64,000 bases of DNA from Methanosaeta sp. PtaB.Bin039. GTDB taxonomy: Archaea; Halobacteriota; Methanosarcinia; Methanotrichales; Methanotrichaceae. Numbering within the stretch: position 1 is the stretch's first letter; the number at the start of each line of letters is the position of its first letter. A model generated the notes under the pieces. That model saw only the letters and a list, made by a program, of their open reading frames with translations, was not told the origin of the DNA and did no database searches. Location of the stretch: assembly GCA_002067795.1 (NCBI GenBank), contig MVQI01000020.1:1-64000 (forward strand). The letters are read 5' to 3'. Positions 8,556-17,310 of this stretch are shown piece by piece. Position numbers and translations under genes: made by a program.

Positions 8556-9286
8556 TCGGCCTCACCGATCCCTTCGACAGAATCGGAAGCTTTTGCTGGC
8601 TCTGGATCTGCTGGGGCAGACTTTGCCTCCGCCAATGCCTGACCTGCTGAGTCCGTGACGGTTTCCGGCGCCTTTTGGGCTTTCTTGTCCCGCCCTGCCG
8701 ATCTGGAGGTCTTCTCCACCAAAGCCACCTCGGCTTCCTGGGCTTTCCTGGCGGCCTCCAGCCATTCCACCTTGCCAAGGCCAGTCTGGCGCATGGTCAG
8801 GCCGATCTTGCTGCTGCGGGGCTCCTTCTCGTTCAGACTGACTGCGATGATGCGGGCTCGAACCCGGTCGCCCTCTGCAAGGTACCTGCTCGAGTCCTTG
8901 CTGACCAGCCGGGCGTTCTTCTCATCATATGAGATGTACTCGTTGGTGATCTGGCTGACGTGGAGGAGGCCATCGAAGGGCCCCACGCTGAGGAACGCCC
9001 CGAACTTGACTATCTCCACAACCTCCCCCTCGATTACCTCCTGCATCTCCGGCTTGAAGGCCACGGCATCGAAGACGACGTCGTAGTATACCTCTCCTCT
9101 GCCCGCCAGGATGTGCCCCTCTCCAATCTGATCTGCACCAAGCACCGCAACGATTTCGCCCAGAGTCTTGTCCACCCGAGCTTCATACTTGTTCCGCAGG
9201 GCTATCTCCACTGACTCTTTGAGCGGATTACCCAGCTGGTCGGGAGGTATGCTCACCACACCTTGAAGCTTCATCCTCTTGTACAT
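8552..9286 (-). CDS. rpo7: RNA polymerase subunit Rpo7 (RpoE')
   Basis: 244 residues. Residues 1-80 are the RNP-like tip domain and 82-190 the S1/OB domain (GEVVEIVKFGAFLSVGPFDGLLHVSQI). With Rpo4 it forms the stalk of archaeal RNA polymerase and binds nascent RNA. The family is usually near 190 residues. Here about 55 extra residues after the S1 domain are low-complexity, rich in Ala, Glu, Lys and Ser, and likely disordered. It is translationally coupled to spt4 (4-bp overlap) and follows the PIN gene with a 1-bp stop/start overlap. Confidence 0.95.
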   Translation of the reverse strand: MYKRMKLQGVVSIPPDQLGNPLKESVEIALRNKYEARVDKTLGEIVAVLGADQIGEGHILAGRGEVYYDVVFDAVAFKPEMQEVIEGEVVEIVKFGAFLSVGPFDGLLHVSQITNEYISYDEKNARLVSKDSSRYLAEGDRVRARIIAVSLNEKEPRSSKIGLTMRQTGLGKVEWLEAARKAQEAEVALVEKTSRSAGRDKKAQKAPETVTDSAGQALAEAKSAPADPEPAKASDSVEGIGEAE

Positions 9287-9669
9287 CAGTACTCCTTCTG
9301 CATCGCGATTTCCAGGTATCGACTCTGGCGCGGGTATATAACGGTAATACCCCTCCTAGATAACCTTTTCTTAAGTTCCCTGTCGCTGGTTAGGACTGCT
9401 GCCCCAAGGTCCACCGCCAGCGTCTCAAGGATATCGTCTGCCTCTCCGTATCCCGGAATTCGAGCGCATCGGGCTGCTAGTCCCAGTCCCACCCTCGCAG
9501 CCCGACGATCCCTGCCCTTCTTCGAGTGCTCCGACAGCCAGCTCAGCTCTTCGATCACGGGCTGTGGCACCAGCCACTCCAGATATCCCAGACGTTCCAG
9601 CTCGGAGAATACATCGAGGCCAAGCTGTTCCGGGGCCATAAGGATATTGGTATCCAGCAGGACCTTCAA
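9286..9669 (-). CDS. PIN-domain ribonuclease-like protein (FCF1/UTP24 type)
   Basis: 127 residues forming one PIN domain. Acidic metal ligands are visible: Asp6 (LLDTN), Glu40/Glu41, Asp78/Asp79 and Asp96 ([11 protein letters not shown]). This short PIN protein sits between aIF2-gamma and rpo7 in many archaeal genomes, and no antitoxin gene accompanies it. A role in rRNA or RNA processing, as for eukaryotic FCF1-type PIN proteins, is therefore more likely than a VapC toxin role. It overlaps the ends of both neighbours by a few bases. Confidence 0.88.
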   Translation of the reverse strand: MKVLLDTNILMAPEQLGLDVFSELERLGYLEWLVPQPVIEELSWLSEHSKKGRDRRAARVGLGLAARCARIPGYGEADDILETLAVDLGAAVLTSDRELKKRLSRRGITVIYPRQSRYLEIAMQKEY

Positions 9670-10916
9670 TCCCGCCCATCCTTCTTCTGGCTTATGATAG
9701 TCCCAACACCGATCAGCCTCCAGCGGGCTCCTATCCTGCGGCTTACTGCCACGCGGTCGCCAACCTCGGCGCAGACCGGCCTCTTGAGCTGCACCTGGAC
9801 GTTTCCGCTCTCTCTGGCGCTGGTGACAACGCCAACCGTTGTAGCAGTGCCCACGTTTAGCATGAGGGGTTCTGAGGTGTGGATGGGCTCGACCTGAGCC
9901 TCGTCGCTCACTCCCACCACCCGCTCCAGCAGCTTCATGTCCATGACGAACTTGTCCCAGACCGGGGGCAGGAGTCCGGGCTCTCCAAGCACCTGTCCCA
10001 CCAGGTTGTCGCTCTTCGTCATGACCGGATCAAGCTGTGTCCCTATGCCGATCAGTCCGCCTGGCGTCACCTCATCCTGAGATTGGCCGCCTGCCAGCAG
10101 CCGAACCACCTTCGTCTGGATGGGCACCCACTGCTTGCGCCCTTCTGACTCGACCAGTCTGCCAGGAGCGATCTCAAGCTTGCTGCCCACCCTGAGCACT
10201 CCGTGGCTCAGCGACCCGCCCACAACCCCTCCCACGAGCTGGTCGGCTGACGCTCCGGGGCGGTTTACGTCGAACGAGCGGGCGATCTTCAGAAGGGCCG
10301 GCTTGTCCAGATCCCTTGGGGGTGTTGGGATCTTGTCCTCGATAGCCGCGATGACCATGTCCACATTGATGTTCTGCTGAGCTGAGATTGGGATTATGGG
10401 GGCGTTTTCGGCTACCGTGCCCTTTACGAACTCTTTGATCTGGTTGAAGTGGTCCAGGACCTCTTCTCGGGAAATCAGGTCTATCTTGTTCTGGACTATC
10501 ACCAGCTTCTCTATGCCGATGATGTTCAGGGCCATCAGGTGTTCTTTGGTCTGTGGCTGGGGGCAGGGCTCGTTGGCAGATATGACCAGGACAGCTCCGT
10601 CCATAATGGCCGCCCCACACAGCATGGTGGCCATGAGGGTCTCGTGACCTGGCGAATCAACGAAGGACACAGTCCGCAGCACCTGGGTATCGCTGCCGCA
10701 GTGGGGGCACTTTGGCAGGACGCTAAAGCAGTCCGGCGGCGGGCAGGAGGGACACTTCATGAATGTGGCATCGGCATAGCCCAGCCTGATTGAGATCCCT
10801 CTCTTTATCTCCTCGCTATGTTGATCTGTCCATACACCTGAGAGGGCCCTGACCAGGGTGGTCTTCCCGTGGTCCACATGACCGACCATGCCTATGTTGA
10901 CTTCCGGTTTTGCCAA
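9666..10916 (-). CDS. eif2g: Translation initiation factor 2 gamma subunit (aIF2-gamma)
   Basis: 416 residues from a TTG at 10916, chosen because AGGAGAT precedes it and the product then begins [19 protein letters not shown], like its homologues; a TTG at 10937 would add seven residues. The GTPase motifs are GHVDHGKT (12-19), DSPGH (87-91) and NKID. A cysteine cluster (55, 58, 63, 70, 73) corresponds to the zinc knuckle of aIF2-gamma. Two beta-barrel domains follow. It binds GTP and initiator Met-tRNA and delivers it to the 30S subunit. First gene of the seven-gene information-processing operon; TATA at 10966-10973. Confidence 0.97.
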   Translation of the reverse strand: MAKPEVNIGMVGHVDHGKTTLVRALSGVWTDQHSEEIKRGISIRLGYADATFMKCPSCPPPDCFSVLPKCPHCGSDTQVLRTVSFVDSPGHETLMATMLCGAAIMDGAVLVISANEPCPQPQTKEHLMALNIIGIEKLVIVQNKIDLISREEVLDHFNQIKEFVKGTVAENAPIIPISAQQNINVDMVIAAIEDKIPTPPRDLDKPALLKIARSFDVNRPGASADQLVGGVVGGSLSHGVLRVGSKLEIAPGRLVESEGRKQWVPIQTKVVRLLAGGQSQDEVTPGGLIGIGTQLDPVMTKSDNLVGQVLGEPGLLPPVWDKFVMDMKLLERVVGVSDEAQVEPIHTSEPLMLNVGTATTVGVVTSARESGNVQVQLKRPVCAEVGDRVAVSRRIGARWRLIGVGTIISQKKDGRD

Positions 10917-10965
10917 TGTGAAATCTCCTCGCGCCAATGGGATGGTCTAATTCCTGCAAATAGGA

Positions 10966-10973
10966 TATAAATA
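10966..10973 (-). promoter_or_regulatory. TATA box for the aIF2g-rpo7-rps27ae operon
   Basis: TATTTATA on the minus strand, about 30 bp before TTG 10937 and 50 bp before TTG 10916. Expected transcription start near 10943, leaving a leader just long enough for the AGGAGAT site that favours the 10916 start. Confidence 0.6.
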
Positions 10974-11287
10974 CTTCACCTATCTGGGAGCTGCAGACTT
11001 CCTGTCCGCTATTCCATGAGTTTGCCGGCAGAAGCACGCTTCGCCGTCCTTTTCAGACGACTCTTCGGGCCAAGGAGGCATCGGTGGCATGCCTGATGTA
11101 ATGATCCAAAGAGAATGTCATGATCTACAAAGAGGTCGTGTTCCTGGCAAAAAAATGAGACGCACGGTTTCGCCTACAATAGCTGATCTGAATATGCATG
11201 ACCAGGACCGCTCTATTTTCGTGCAGGGCCAAAGGGGATATCCCGCATCCAGGGATGGCAGAAAGATACTGGTTGCCCTGCAACCGC
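10974..11287. other. Gene-free spacer
   Basis: About 310 bp between the operon promoter and the tail of the next minus-strand gene. I see no convincing gene, RNA or repeat. A 79-codon plus-strand frame begins at 11089 but runs antisense into the neighbour and has no recognisable features. Confidence 0.4.
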
Positions 11288-12097
11288 TCATGCGTAACCC
11301 GAAAACGCATCCCTCATCTTGTCCCTGATCTCTGAGACGAATATGAGATAGCTCTTGCGGGTAAACGGCTCCCAGCCGAGGAACTCCTTGAATAGCCCGC
11401 TTCCAAATCCCTCTTCTGCCTCGTCCCTGGAAGGCACCCCCATGCTCTTTATCTCCTGAAACTTGGTCTCGATGTAGACCAGCATGCCAATCTCCGAGTA
11501 CGGTCTCGGAATCAGGGGCTGGCTGTCCGAGATCTCCATCAGTATCCGCTCGTCCTCCCGCAGCTCATCCGGCTGGATATTGAGGTGCCTCTCCGCCCTA
11601 TCCTCCACCCTCTGGGAGACCTTGGCCTCGGCTGATATCTCGGCGTAGATGCGGATCATCTCCAGCTCCTGCTCGATTGCGAAGGTCAGCATCTTGTCGG
11701 AGGCCTTCTCAAGATAAGCTGCATTAAAGCCAAGTACTGAGAACCACAGGCCGCGGAAATAGAACCGCCGGCCCATCCCAATGGCGAAATCCAGTACACC
11801 CGGGTTTGGGGAGGTGAGAGATGGGAATATATCCACGCCATCAGTCTCCAGTATGATGTGACCCCGGGTCTTTCCATTGGAAAGCCTGTGAATCCGTTCG
11901 GCATGCGGGCTCTGCCGGTATAGCCTGCCAGTGTCCTCGAGCAAGGCGTAAGACCTCAGAAGCTCTTGCTGAATGCCGTCCGGCAGCCTGGCAAGCCGTC
12001 GGGATACATTGGCAGCCACTCTTCGGATCCAGCCAAGGTATTCCTCCTCGAACTGGGCACGCCTGGCCTCAGGGCTGCTCTCCACCGTCGCCTCCAT
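11288..12097 (-). CDS. Protein of unknown function downstream of PC4-like gene
   Basis: 269 residues, mostly helical, no signal peptide or membrane segment. A central aromatic stretch (GMGRRFYFRGLWFSVLGFNAAYLE, given only as its key FYFRGLWFS core) is followed by a long helix rich in Glu and Ile. I do not recognise the family. The start at 12097 overlaps the PC4-like gene by 29 bp; a GTG four codons later (12085) has GGAGG at good spacing and is an equally good start. The overlap makes co-translation with the PC4-like protein likely, so a DNA- or RNA-related role is possible but unproven. Confidence 0.75.
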   Translation of the reverse strand: MEATVESSPEARRAQFEEEYLGWIRRVAANVSRRLARLPDGIQQELLRSYALLEDTGRLYRQSPHAERIHRLSNGKTRGHIILETDGVDIFPSLTSPNPGVLDFAIGMGRRFYFRGLWFSVLGFNAAYLEKASDKMLTFAIEQELEMIRIYAEISAEAKVSQRVEDRAERHLNIQPDELREDERILMEISDSQPLIPRPYSEIGMLVYIETKFQEIKSMGVPSRDEAEEGFGSGLFKEFLGWEPFTRKSYLIFVSEIRDKMRDAFSGYA

Positions 12098-12302
12098 GTG
12101 CTGCCCCTGCCCGGTCCAGGATCTCCTTGAAGGCGGCCCACTGCTCCACAGGTATGCGTATCCCGTTCTTGGACCAGCCGGTGTACCTCTCCGAGGTGAG
12201 GTATTCCCTTATGTCGATGCCCACAGCGCCTTTGTACTCGCTTCGGCGGACCACCACCTCGGTGGTCTTGTTCTTCCTGATCCTGCCTATCTCTTCGTCC
12301 AA
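12069..12302 (-). CDS. PC4/p15-like single-stranded-nucleic-acid-binding protein
   Basis: 77 residues from TTG 12302 with GGAGG seven bases upstream. Residues 10-65 match the PC4/Sub1 fold: a first strand EVVVRRSEYKG, the VGIDIREYL strand-turn, GWSKNGIRIPVEQWAAFKEIL forming the last strand and helix. That order (fxG-KVLVDIREYY, G-KGISL, QW-xL) is the PC4 hallmark. PC4-fold proteins bind single-stranded or melted DNA as dimers; eukaryotic PC4 is a transcription coactivator and phage forms bind ssDNA. The archaeal role is not established. It is the first gene of a two-gene unit with the unknown 269-residue protein. Confidence 0.8.
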   Translation of the reverse strand: MDEEIGRIRKNKTTEVVVRRSEYKGAVGIDIREYLTSERYTGWSKNGIRIPVEQWAAFKEILDRAGAAHGGDGGEQP

Positions 12303-12453
12303 GCTGACGCCTCCCAGGATGTCTGGCCTTCTCTTCCGGAGGTATCACAGGACCGGTCGACGAATTCCACCTCAGCCAGCTGCCATTTTCCGGCCTTGTG
12401 CGCGCCTCCACATCTCCCTACCTACAGATATTTAACTGCTGGTGCTCCGTCAG

Positions 12454-12463
12454 ATTTAAATAG
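12454..12463 (+). promoter_or_regulatory. TATA box for hept-6-ulosonate synthase gene
   Basis: ATTTAAATAG lies 66 bp upstream of the TTG start at 12529, implying a leader of about 40 nt. Within that leader GTTAT (12493-12497) and ATAAC (12504-12508) form a small inverted repeat that could be an operator. Confidence 0.5.
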
Positions 12464-12528
12464 CACTATGTTATTTGGTAGCATGGTTCATGTTATCATG
12501 TAATAACCGTGATGATTGAGGGATCGAA

Positions 12529-13326
12529 TTGAGCGAGATTGGAAAGCGCGTAAGGATGGAGAGGATCATAGACAGGGACAGCGGAAATTCTGTGATAATC
12601 CCACTTGACCATGGGATATCGGTTGGCCCCATAAAGGGGCTGGTCAACCTTCCCGAGATGGTCAACAAGGTGGCCAAAGGCGGCGCAAACGCCGTGCTTC
12701 AGCAAAAGGGCATGGTGCGCCACGGCCACCGTGGATACGGCCGGGACGTTGGCCTCATAGTGCACATGTCTGCCTCCACTGCCCTTGGGCCGGACCCCAA
12801 CGACAAGGTGCAGGTCGCAATAGTTGAGGAGGCCCTGAAGATCGGGGCGGATGCTGTAAGCGTCCACATCAACGTCGGCTCGGAGACGGAGTCGGCTCAA
12901 CTCAGGATCCTCGGTGAGGTGGCAGAGAGATGCGACTTCTGGGGCATGCCTCTGGTTGCAATGATGTACCCGCGCGGTCCGAAGATAGACAATCCCAACG
13001 GGGCAGAGGTGGTGGCGCATGCAGCACGCGCAGGAGCCGAGCTTGGAGCTGACATAGTCAAGACCAACTACACCGGCTCGCCGGACAGCTTCAAGGACGT
13101 GGTAGCCGGCTGTCCGGTGCCGGTCGTAATCGCCGGCGGGCCGAAGACCGAGACCGACCTGCAGTTCTTAGAGATGATCCGGGGAGCCATTGATTCAGGG
13201 GCCCGTGGAGTGGCGATTGGCAGAAACGTATTTCAGCACGCCGATCCCACAAAGATGACCCAGGCCATCTGCGCCATCGTACATCACGACCGAACCGTGG
13301 CAGATGCAGCCGCATTGCTGGCATAA
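12529..13326 (+). CDS. 2-amino-3,7-dideoxy-D-threo-hept-6-ulosonate synthase
   Basis: 265 residues from TTG 12529 preceded by GAGGGATC. The family is the class I aldolase-like enzyme (MJ0400 type) that makes the first dedicated intermediate of the archaeal route to 3-dehydroquinate and aromatic amino acids, bypassing DAHP. The DHGISVGP motif near residue 27, the VSVHINVGS strand and the Schiff-base Lys178 in DIVKTNYTG are all present, with a TIM-barrel phosphate site IAGGPK near 202. Length is normal. Class I fructose-bisphosphate aldolase is a close homologue, but the length and these motifs fit ADH synthase better. The partner dehydroquinate synthase II gene is not adjacent. Confidence 0.9.
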   Translation: MSEIGKRVRMERIIDRDSGNSVIIPLDHGISVGPIKGLVNLPEMVNKVAKGGANAVLQQKGMVRHGHRGYGRDVGLIVHMSASTALGPDPNDKVQVAIVEEALKIGADAVSVHINVGSETESAQLRILGEVAERCDFWGMPLVAMMYPRGPKIDNPNGAEVVAHAARAGAELGADIVKTNYTGSPDSFKDVVAGCPVPVVIAGGPKTETDLQFLEMIRGAIDSGARGVAIGRNVFQHADPTKMTQAICAIVHHDRTVADAAALLA

Positions 13327-13383
13327 GACGGATCCAAGGACAAGACGGAGTGGATGGTGGAGGTTTAAGAACGTTTGTCACGG

Positions 13384-13405
13384 GCCGGCGCAGAAAAACG
13401 CCGGC
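13384..13405. terminator. Hairpin between convergent genes
   Basis: GCCGGCG (13384-13390) and CGCCGGC (13399-13405) form a perfect 7-bp GC stem with an A-rich loop, in the 86-bp gap between two convergent genes. It may stop transcription from both sides, though neither side has a long T run. Confidence 0.5.
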
Positions 13406-13412
13406 TTGCTGG

Positions 13413-14159
13413 TCAGATCGTGCGGTTCTGGAGGGTTCCCAGTCCTTCTATCTCCACCTCAACTCTGTCTCCCCTTTGCAGCGGCCCGACTCCAGGCGGC
13501 GTTCCGGTAGCTACTATGTCACCTGGTTCCAGGGTCATGATCCGGCTTATGAACTGAACAAGCTGTCCCAGGCCGAAGATGAGGTCGGATGTATTGCTCC
13601 TCTGGCGGACGGCTCCGTTTACTCGTGTCTCGATATCCAGATCTTCCGCCTGGTCCAGGTCCATCCTGACCACTGCCGGGCCAAAGGGGGCGAACGTATC
13701 GAAGCTCTTGGCCCTTGTCCATTGACCGTCTCGCTGTTGAAGGTCCCGGGCAGTCACGTCGTTGAAACAGGTGAATCCCAGAATATGATCAGCAGCCCGA
13801 TCCGCTGATACATCCTTGCAGCGGTCGGATATCACCACCCCAAGCTCGCCCTCGTAATCCACCCTGGCGCTGCACTGAGGCATCACTATGTCCATGCCCG
13901 TCCCTATCACCGCGGACGGCGGCTTGAGGAATAGGATGGGCTCGGCAGGCCTGGCCATGCCCAGCTCCCTGGCGTGCTCGTCATAGTTCAGACCCACGCA
14001 TACCAGTTTGCTGGGCTTGGTTGGCGGCAGCAGCGTGACCTCCTCCTGTGCATAAGCAATTCCATCCGACAGGACTTTGCCATCAACAAGCTGGCCGCTG
14101 TGCACCGAGCTGCCGGCAGAAAAGCGCACAAGCCCGCTCTTTGGAAGAATATATCTCAA
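13413..14159 (-). CDS. Fumarylacetoacetate hydrolase (FAH) family protein
   Basis: 248 residues from TTG 14159 (GAGGCGAT upstream). The conserved core is clear: KLVCVGLNYDEHARELG, the metal-binding DYEGELGVVI (Glu-x-Glu), GFTCFNDVTARDLQ, KSFDTFAPFGP and TGTPPGVGP. Members are Mg/Mn-dependent hydrolases, decarboxylases or isomerases acting on 2-oxo acids such as oxaloacetate, 2-oxopentenoates or acylpyruvates; the substrate cannot be read from sequence. It follows pyrK by 15 bp on the same strand, so it is probably the last gene of the pyrD-pyrK operon. Confidence 0.9.
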   Translation of the reverse strand: MRYILPKSGLVRFSAGSSVHSGQLVDGKVLSDGIAYAQEEVTLLPPTKPSKLVCVGLNYDEHARELGMARPAEPILFLKPPSAVIGTGMDIVMPQCSARVDYEGELGVVISDRCKDVSADRAADHILGFTCFNDVTARDLQQRDGQWTRAKSFDTFAPFGPAVVRMDLDQAEDLDIETRVNGAVRQRSNTSDLIFGLGQLVQFISRIMTLEPGDIVATGTPPGVGPLQRGDRVEVEIEGLGTLQNRTI

Positions 14160-14174
14160 ACGGCATCGCCTCGA

Positions 14175-14951
14175 CTAATGAACCGATTTGCAGACATCTG
14201 GTCCTCCCGAAGGGCCACGACGGTACCGTCCGAACTCGCCAGCCGTCAGGCGGTCAGCCCGGATAACAGGACCTTCGACGCATACTCTGATCCCGTCGGG
14301 ATCGATGCAGCAAGACCCGCAGACTCCGATGGCACACTTGATGTATCTGGATATGCAGGCCTGAATCCTGGACTCCATGCCCTGGCAGCGTCTTATCACA
14401 TCCCACATCATTACCTCGGGGCCGCAGAGGTATATCTGATCGAATGCAGACGGGTCCAGCTCGCATAGCCCTGCTGATGTATGGCCGCAGATCCCCTCGG
14501 ACCCGTCATCTGTGGTCAACACTACCCGGCCAAGCCTGCGGAAGCGGTCCAGGAACACCGCCTCTGAGGTGGAGCGAAATCCCAGCAGGGACGTGACCTC
14601 CATGCCCACGGCACGGGCCCGCTCTCCCAGAAAAGCAAGTGGAGCGACGCCCACACCTCCGCCGATCAGAAGAGCGCTTCTGCCTGTCAGGGAAAAGCCA
14701 GTTCCCAGAGGACCCCGCACTCCCACGCTGTCACCCACGTCTAGCGAAAAGATCGCCCGGGTTGCCGGGCCGACGCGCTGCACAGTGATCAGGTCCGGTC
14801 CTGAGAAGCTCATGGGGATCTCATCAACACCTCTCACCCACAGCATCATGTACTGGCCAGGCAGCGGGTCGAAGGAGTGATCGAGCCGCAAGGTGCGCAC
14901 CGATTCCGTCTCCTCCAGCACCTCCCTGATAACTGAGCTTGCTGGCCTCAT
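14175..14951 (-). CDS. pyrK: Dihydroorotate dehydrogenase electron-transfer subunit
   Basis: 258 residues. Ferredoxin-reductase-like FAD domain at the N-terminus, NAD-binding domain with LLIGGGVGVAPL (95-106), and a C-terminal 2Fe-2S cluster with Cys206, Cys211, Cys214 and Cys224 in the CAIGVCGSC...C arrangement of PyrK. It passes electrons from dihydroorotate oxidation at PyrD to NAD. Its ATG overlaps the pyrD stop in an ATGA, so the subunits are translationally coupled. Confidence 0.95.
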   Translation of the reverse strand: MRPASSVIREVLEETESVRTLRLDHSFDPLPGQYMMLWVRGVDEIPMSFSGPDLITVQRVGPATRAIFSLDVGDSVGVRGPLGTGFSLTGRSALLIGGGVGVAPLAFLGERARAVGMEVTSLLGFRSTSEAVFLDRFRRLGRVVLTTDDGSEGICGHTSAGLCELDPSAFDQIYLCGPEVMMWDVIRRCQGMESRIQACISRYIKCAIGVCGSCCIDPDGIRVCVEGPVIRADRLTAGEFGRYRRGPSGGPDVCKSVH

Positions 14952-15847
14952 GAGCGCCTCCTGGCCAGTCCGCGCATCTCCTCAAGGGTCATGTCCTTGC
15001 GCACCAGGTACTTGGACAGCCCGGCGGCAATATCCCGGAATACCTGGTAGCCGCCGGAAAGCGCGGTGCCTATCTGGACTGCGGAGGCGCCGGCAAGTAT
15101 CATCTCAGCGGCGTCCTGCCAGCAACCGACGCCCCCAACACCGATTACAGGGATGTCCAGAGCAGCTGAGAGCTCGTAGACGCATCTGATCGCAACAGGC
15201 TTGATCGCTGGCCCCGAGAGCCCGCCGAAACGGTTTCCAAGGATGGGATAGCCTGATTCCACATCTATCGCCATGGCCTTGAGCGTATTTATGGCCACCA
15301 CAGCATCTGCCCCGCCTTGCTGGGCAGCCAGGCCCAGTCCCACTATATCGGATACGTTGGGTGTGAGCTTGACCCAAACCGGCGCTCCTACCGCCCTCTT
15401 GACCGCTCGGGTCACCTCCTCGACGTTGGCTGGTTGACACCCGATCTCAGCTCCGTACCTCTCGGCATGTGGACAGGAGAGGTTGAGCTCAAAGGCGTCC
15501 GCCACCAGACCGCTGGCGACCTGTGAGAACTCCGAAGGATCTGAGCCGAATACGGAGGCCACCACCGGCACACCGCCTTCGCGGGCGAGGTCGATCTCCT
15601 GCTGAAAGGCCAGGTATGAGGGATTGGGAAGTCCCATGGCATTGATCAGGCCAACTCCGATCCTCACGACCGTTGGGCCGGGATGGCCGTCTCTGGGTGT
15701 CAGGCCGACCGACTTTGTGACCACCGCCCCTGCCCCCTCCCGACCTGCCCGGGCGAGTGAGGCGCCTGTAGTGCCCAGGATGCCGGCAGCAAGCATAAGG
15801 GGATTTCTGAGACGCAGCCCACCGACATCTCCGGCCAGGGATATCAT
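14948..15847 (-). CDS. pyrD: Dihydroorotate dehydrogenase, class 1B catalytic subunit
   Basis: 299 residues from ATG 15847 with GGGGTGA upstream; a longer frame reaching 16261 crosses the tRNA gene and is spurious. The TIM barrel shows NPLMLAAGILG, INAMGLPNP, ELNLSCPH with the class 1B catalytic Cys125, KLTPN and the FMN phosphate site GVGGVGCWQDAAEMILAGA. It oxidises dihydroorotate to orotate in pyrimidine synthesis and works as a heterotetramer with PyrK, encoded next. Confidence 0.96.
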   Translation of the reverse strand: MISLAGDVGGLRLRNPLMLAAGILGTTGASLARAGREGAGAVVTKSVGLTPRDGHPGPTVVRIGVGLINAMGLPNPSYLAFQQEIDLAREGGVPVVASVFGSDPSEFSQVASGLVADAFELNLSCPHAERYGAEIGCQPANVEEVTRAVKRAVGAPVWVKLTPNVSDIVGLGLAAQQGGADAVVAINTLKAMAIDVESGYPILGNRFGGLSGPAIKPVAIRCVYELSAALDIPVIGVGGVGCWQDAAEMILAGASAVQIGTALSGGYQVFRDIAAGLSKYLVRKDMTLEEMRGLARRRS

Positions 15848-15975
15848 GTCACCCCGCAATGCCAAGGAGAGATAAAAGGATTGGCCCAACGTCCGTCTCG
15901 CTTCACCTGGCGCCCATGATCCGAAGACAGGGCGGCTCGCATGTGGGGGCTTTTTTAGAAATAGATGGGCATGAA

Positions 15976-16047
15976 AGCCAAGGCCCGGAGTCGAACCGGG
16001 TTGGTATTGCTCTGCAGGCAATTGCGTGGCCGTTCCGCCACCTTGGC
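15976..16047 (-). tRNA. tRNA-Cys (GCA)
   Basis: 72 nt on the minus strand. Acceptor GCCAAGG pairs with CCTTGGC, discriminator U73. The anticodon stem ATTGC/GCAAT encloses loop CTGCAGA, anticodon GCA. T arm CCCGG-TTCGACT-CCGGG is perfect. No intron, and no encoded CCA. It lies about 130 bp upstream of pyrD on the same strand. Confidence 0.95.
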
Positions 16048-16148
16048 ATACCTGCCCGTTATCAACGGGCCCGGCTGGCCATGTGATTTTATCTCCTATA
16101 AAGTTTGGGGTAGGGGCAATCCAGGGTGGGAATCCCGTGGCGCGGACG

Positions 16149-16571
16149 CTAGTTGACGAGGACCTCTCCTTGCAGGGTGACCCTGACCTCTGTCGATCTT
16201 TCCAGGACACGCTTGTGGAAGAGGTGTGGCGCTTTCTCCCGCAGCTGCACGACGAGGTCAACCGAGGTCAGTGGTATGCGCACCCCCCGAGCGTCCGCCT
16301 CCTGAAAGATCCGCGCAGGGATCTCGAAGAGGTCGGTTCCAGCCGGCAGCACGACCGCCACCGGTGCCTGGATCTCCTTCCATATCTGAACCGTGGTCCT
16401 GGCCCTCTCGATATTCTGCCTGGCCCGTTTCTCAAGTATGGCCACATTGGCCCTGGTTGTTCCGAGCTGCCTGGCTATCTCCTCCTGAGAGCAACCGGCT
16501 ATGCGCATCTTGAGCACCTGGACCTGCCGCTCGGTCAGGAAGGAGCTCCTGGACAGGGGACGCCCGGTCAA
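16149..16571 (-). CDS. Tfx-family DNA-binding transcriptional regulator
   Basis: 140 residues from TTG 16571, preceded by GGAGG overlapping the tupC stop. Residues 10-55 are a helix-turn-helix: FLTERQVQVLKMR, CSQEEIARQLGTTRANVAILEKRA. This is the Tfx signature; the founding member in Methanothermobacter binds the promoter of the molybdate-induced fmd operon. The acidic C-terminal half is thought to be regulatory. It is the last gene of the tungstate importer operon here, which makes a Mo/W-responsive role likely (inference). Translational coupling to tupC is suggested by the 0-bp gap. Confidence 0.9.
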   Translation of the reverse strand: MTGRPLSRSSFLTERQVQVLKMRIAGCSQEEIARQLGTTRANVAILEKRARQNIERARTTVQIWKEIQAPVAVVLPAGTDLFEIPARIFQEADARGVRIPLTSVDLVVQLREKAPHLFHKRVLERSTEVRVTLQGEVLVN

Positions 16572-17309
16572 CTATCCTCCTCTGCGGTTCCAGTTCCCTG
16601 CCCTGAGGAACGCGGCCACATCCTGGTTGGCCGGCTGTTCCATGATCTCATCTGGCCGGCCGATCTGGGCGATTTGCCCGTCCATCATGACCGCCACCCT
16701 GTCGGACATGTGGAGGGCCTGAGATAGGTCGTGGGTAGATATCACTATGGTCATACATATATCGTGGCATCTGGATATCAGCCCTTCGATGCGTTGAGAG
16801 GTGCGTGGGTCCAGGTTTGCGGTCGGTTCGTCCAGCAGCAGCACATCAGGCCTGCAGGCCATGGCCCGGGCAAGGGCCACCCGCTGCACCTCGCCGCCAG
16901 AGAGGGTCGAGGCTCGACGGTTCCGGTACCCTGCAAGCCCCACCTGTTTTAGAAGGTCTGCTACCATCTCCTCGATGACCGGCTCTGCGGTCTTCCTTAT
17001 CCGAAGCCCGTACGAGACGTTGTCCCAGACCGAGCCCCGCAGCATGGCGGGTCGTTGAAATACCATTGACATGCGACGCCGCCCCTCAAGGCGGTGGGCC
17101 CTATCGGCCATATCCTTTCCGTCAAACCATAACCGGCCTTTGCCGGGCTCCTCGAGCAGGTCAATAACCCGCAGAAGGGAGGTCTTGCCTGCACCGGTGG
17201 GGCCGATTATGCCCAGGATCTCGCCTCGCGCAATCTCCAGGTCGATCTCGCGAAGTATCCAGGACTGGCCGCGATACAGCCCGATTCCCTGAAGCTCCAG
17301 TATGGCCAT
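16572..17309 (-). CDS. tupC: Tungstate ABC transporter ATP-binding protein
   Basis: 245 residues. Walker A GPTGAGKT (36-43), Q-loop QRPAML, signature LSGGEVQR near 137, Walker B VLLLDEPTANLD and the H-loop STHD are all intact. There is no extra C-terminal TOBE domain, as usual for TupC and unlike WtpC/ModC. One base separates it from the permease gene and the regulator follows directly. Powers oxyanion import at the cytoplasmic face. Confidence 0.9.
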   Translation of the reverse strand: MAILELQGIGLYRGQSWILREIDLEIARGEILGIIGPTGAGKTSLLRVIDLLEEPGKGRLWFDGKDMADRAHRLEGRRRMSMVFQRPAMLRGSVWDNVSYGLRIRKTAEPVIEEMVADLLKQVGLAGYRNRRASTLSGGEVQRVALARAMACRPDVLLLDEPTANLDPRTSQRIEGLISRCHDICMTIVISTHDLSQALHMSDRVAVMMDGQIAQIGRPDEIMEQPANQDVAAFLRAGNWNRRGG

Positions 17310-17310
17310 G

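Noticed and set aside
9286-9669. Reading the PIN protein as a VapC toxin
   Set aside because: No antitoxin partner, and the gene is embedded in a conserved information-processing operon.
11089-11328. 79-codon plus-strand frame with a GGAGG-like site
   Set aside because: It runs antisense into the end of the 269-residue gene, has no recognisable domain and its composition looks random.
15848-16261. N-terminal extension of pyrD by 138 codons
   Set aside because: It would cross the tRNA-Cys gene and adds sequence unlike any PyrD; ATG 15847 has a good ribosome binding site.
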